A stretch of DNA of 5,276 nt from Bryobacterales bacterium. GTDB lineage: Bacteria; Acidobacteriota; Terriglobia; Bryobacterales; Bryobacteraceae. Below are positions 5,233 to 5,276 of the stretch, piece by piece. The position numbers and the translations under genes are program-made. Where the stretch lies: positions 1 to 5,276 of the forward strand of contig SHUN01000267.1 of NCBI GenBank assembly GCA_009697495.1. The letters are read 5' to 3'. Positions within the stretch are counted from its first letter, which is position 1, and every line of letters starts with the position of its first letter. The notes beneath the pieces are model-generated. The model searched no databases. It was given only the letters and a program-made list of their open reading frames with translations, and had not been told where the DNA came from.

Positions 5233-5276
5233 CTACTTCAACCCCTCCGCCCAATTCAGCACCAAATGAATCCCCG
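5233..5276 (-). CDS. 3' end of a second Ser/Thr kinase-like gene, partial
   Basis: On the minus strand the last 44 bases read G-I-H-L-V-L-N-W-A-E-G-L-K and a TAG stop (complement of 5233-5235). This is identical at protein level to the C-terminus of the kinase remnant at 4434-4631. The gene continues past the window edge, so whether it is a complete kinase with a propeller domain cannot be seen. The strand and the convergent position after a toxin gene mirror the first copy. Confidence 0.65.
   Translation of the reverse strand, partial: GIHLVLNWAEGLK
5233..5276. repeat. Direct repeat, right copy (cut by window edge)
   Basis: Second copy of the 44-base repeat, 799 bases from the first in the same orientation. 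It reaches the last base of the window, so the true repeat may be longer. The segment between the copies carries the deleted kinase remnant's 5' part and the whole DUF433-DUF5615 pair. Confidence 0.95.

Noticed and set aside
4434..5276. Repeats as terminal sites of an insertion sequence or integron-type attachment site
   Set aside because: The repeats are direct, lie in coding sequence for a kinase C-terminus, and there is no transposase or integrase between them.

Overview
The window is a compact, high-GC, mostly plus-strand stretch of bacterial DNA. The best guess for the source is a soil acidobacterium of the Solibacter/Bryobacterales type. That guess rests on remembered family features, not a search: a Ser/Thr kinase whose C-terminus ends in a V-L-N-W-x-x-G-L-K pattern, many stacked toxin-antitoxin genes, and few Shine-Dalgarno sites. 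No tRNA, rRNA, CRISPR array, transposase or integrase is visible.

Layout: (1) 1-149, minus strand, is the 5' end of a small secreted protein of unknown function. (2) 150-233 is a divergent intergenic region with candidate promoters on both strands. (3) 234-3898, plus strand, is a tightly packed five-gene cluster: a membrane-anchored bacterial PH-domain protein, a classical short-chain dehydrogenase, an RbsB-like lipoprotein that binds sugars, a stand-alone GAF-domain protein, and an Ldh_2-family (malate/L-lactate dehydrogenase-like) oxidoreductase. Junctions are 6 nt apart or overlap by 1 to 8 nt, and most starts lack a Shine-Dalgarno site, so translational coupling is likely. The enzymes and binding protein together suggest uptake or sensing and oxidation/reduction of a sugar or sugar acid, but no permease or ATPase gene is present here. 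(4) 3891-4425 is a ribbon-helix-helix antitoxin gene whose start overlaps the stop of the dehydrogenase gene, followed by a mazF toxin gene broken by a frameshift and internal loss.

(5) 4434-4631, minus strand, is a 65-codon remnant of a Ser/Thr kinase gene. Its kinase N-terminus is joined directly to its extreme C-terminus, with almost everything between missing. (6) 4687-5220, plus strand, is an apparently intact DUF433-DUF5615 (PIN-like) toxin-antitoxin pair. (7) 5233-5276, minus strand, is the 3' end of a second kinase gene that leaves the window. Its last 44 bases match the end of the remnant with one synonymous difference, so the DUF433-DUF5615 pair lies between direct repeats.

Overall, a metabolic operon runs directly into an accessory zone of decaying and intact toxin-antitoxin modules and duplicated, deleted kinase genes. 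The most interesting points are the dead mazF behind an intact antitoxin tied to a metabolic operon, the kinase mini-ORF, and the repeat-flanked toxin-antitoxin cassette. I see no convincing wholly new system. The nearest candidate is the coupled binding protein-GAF-dehydrogenase arrangement.
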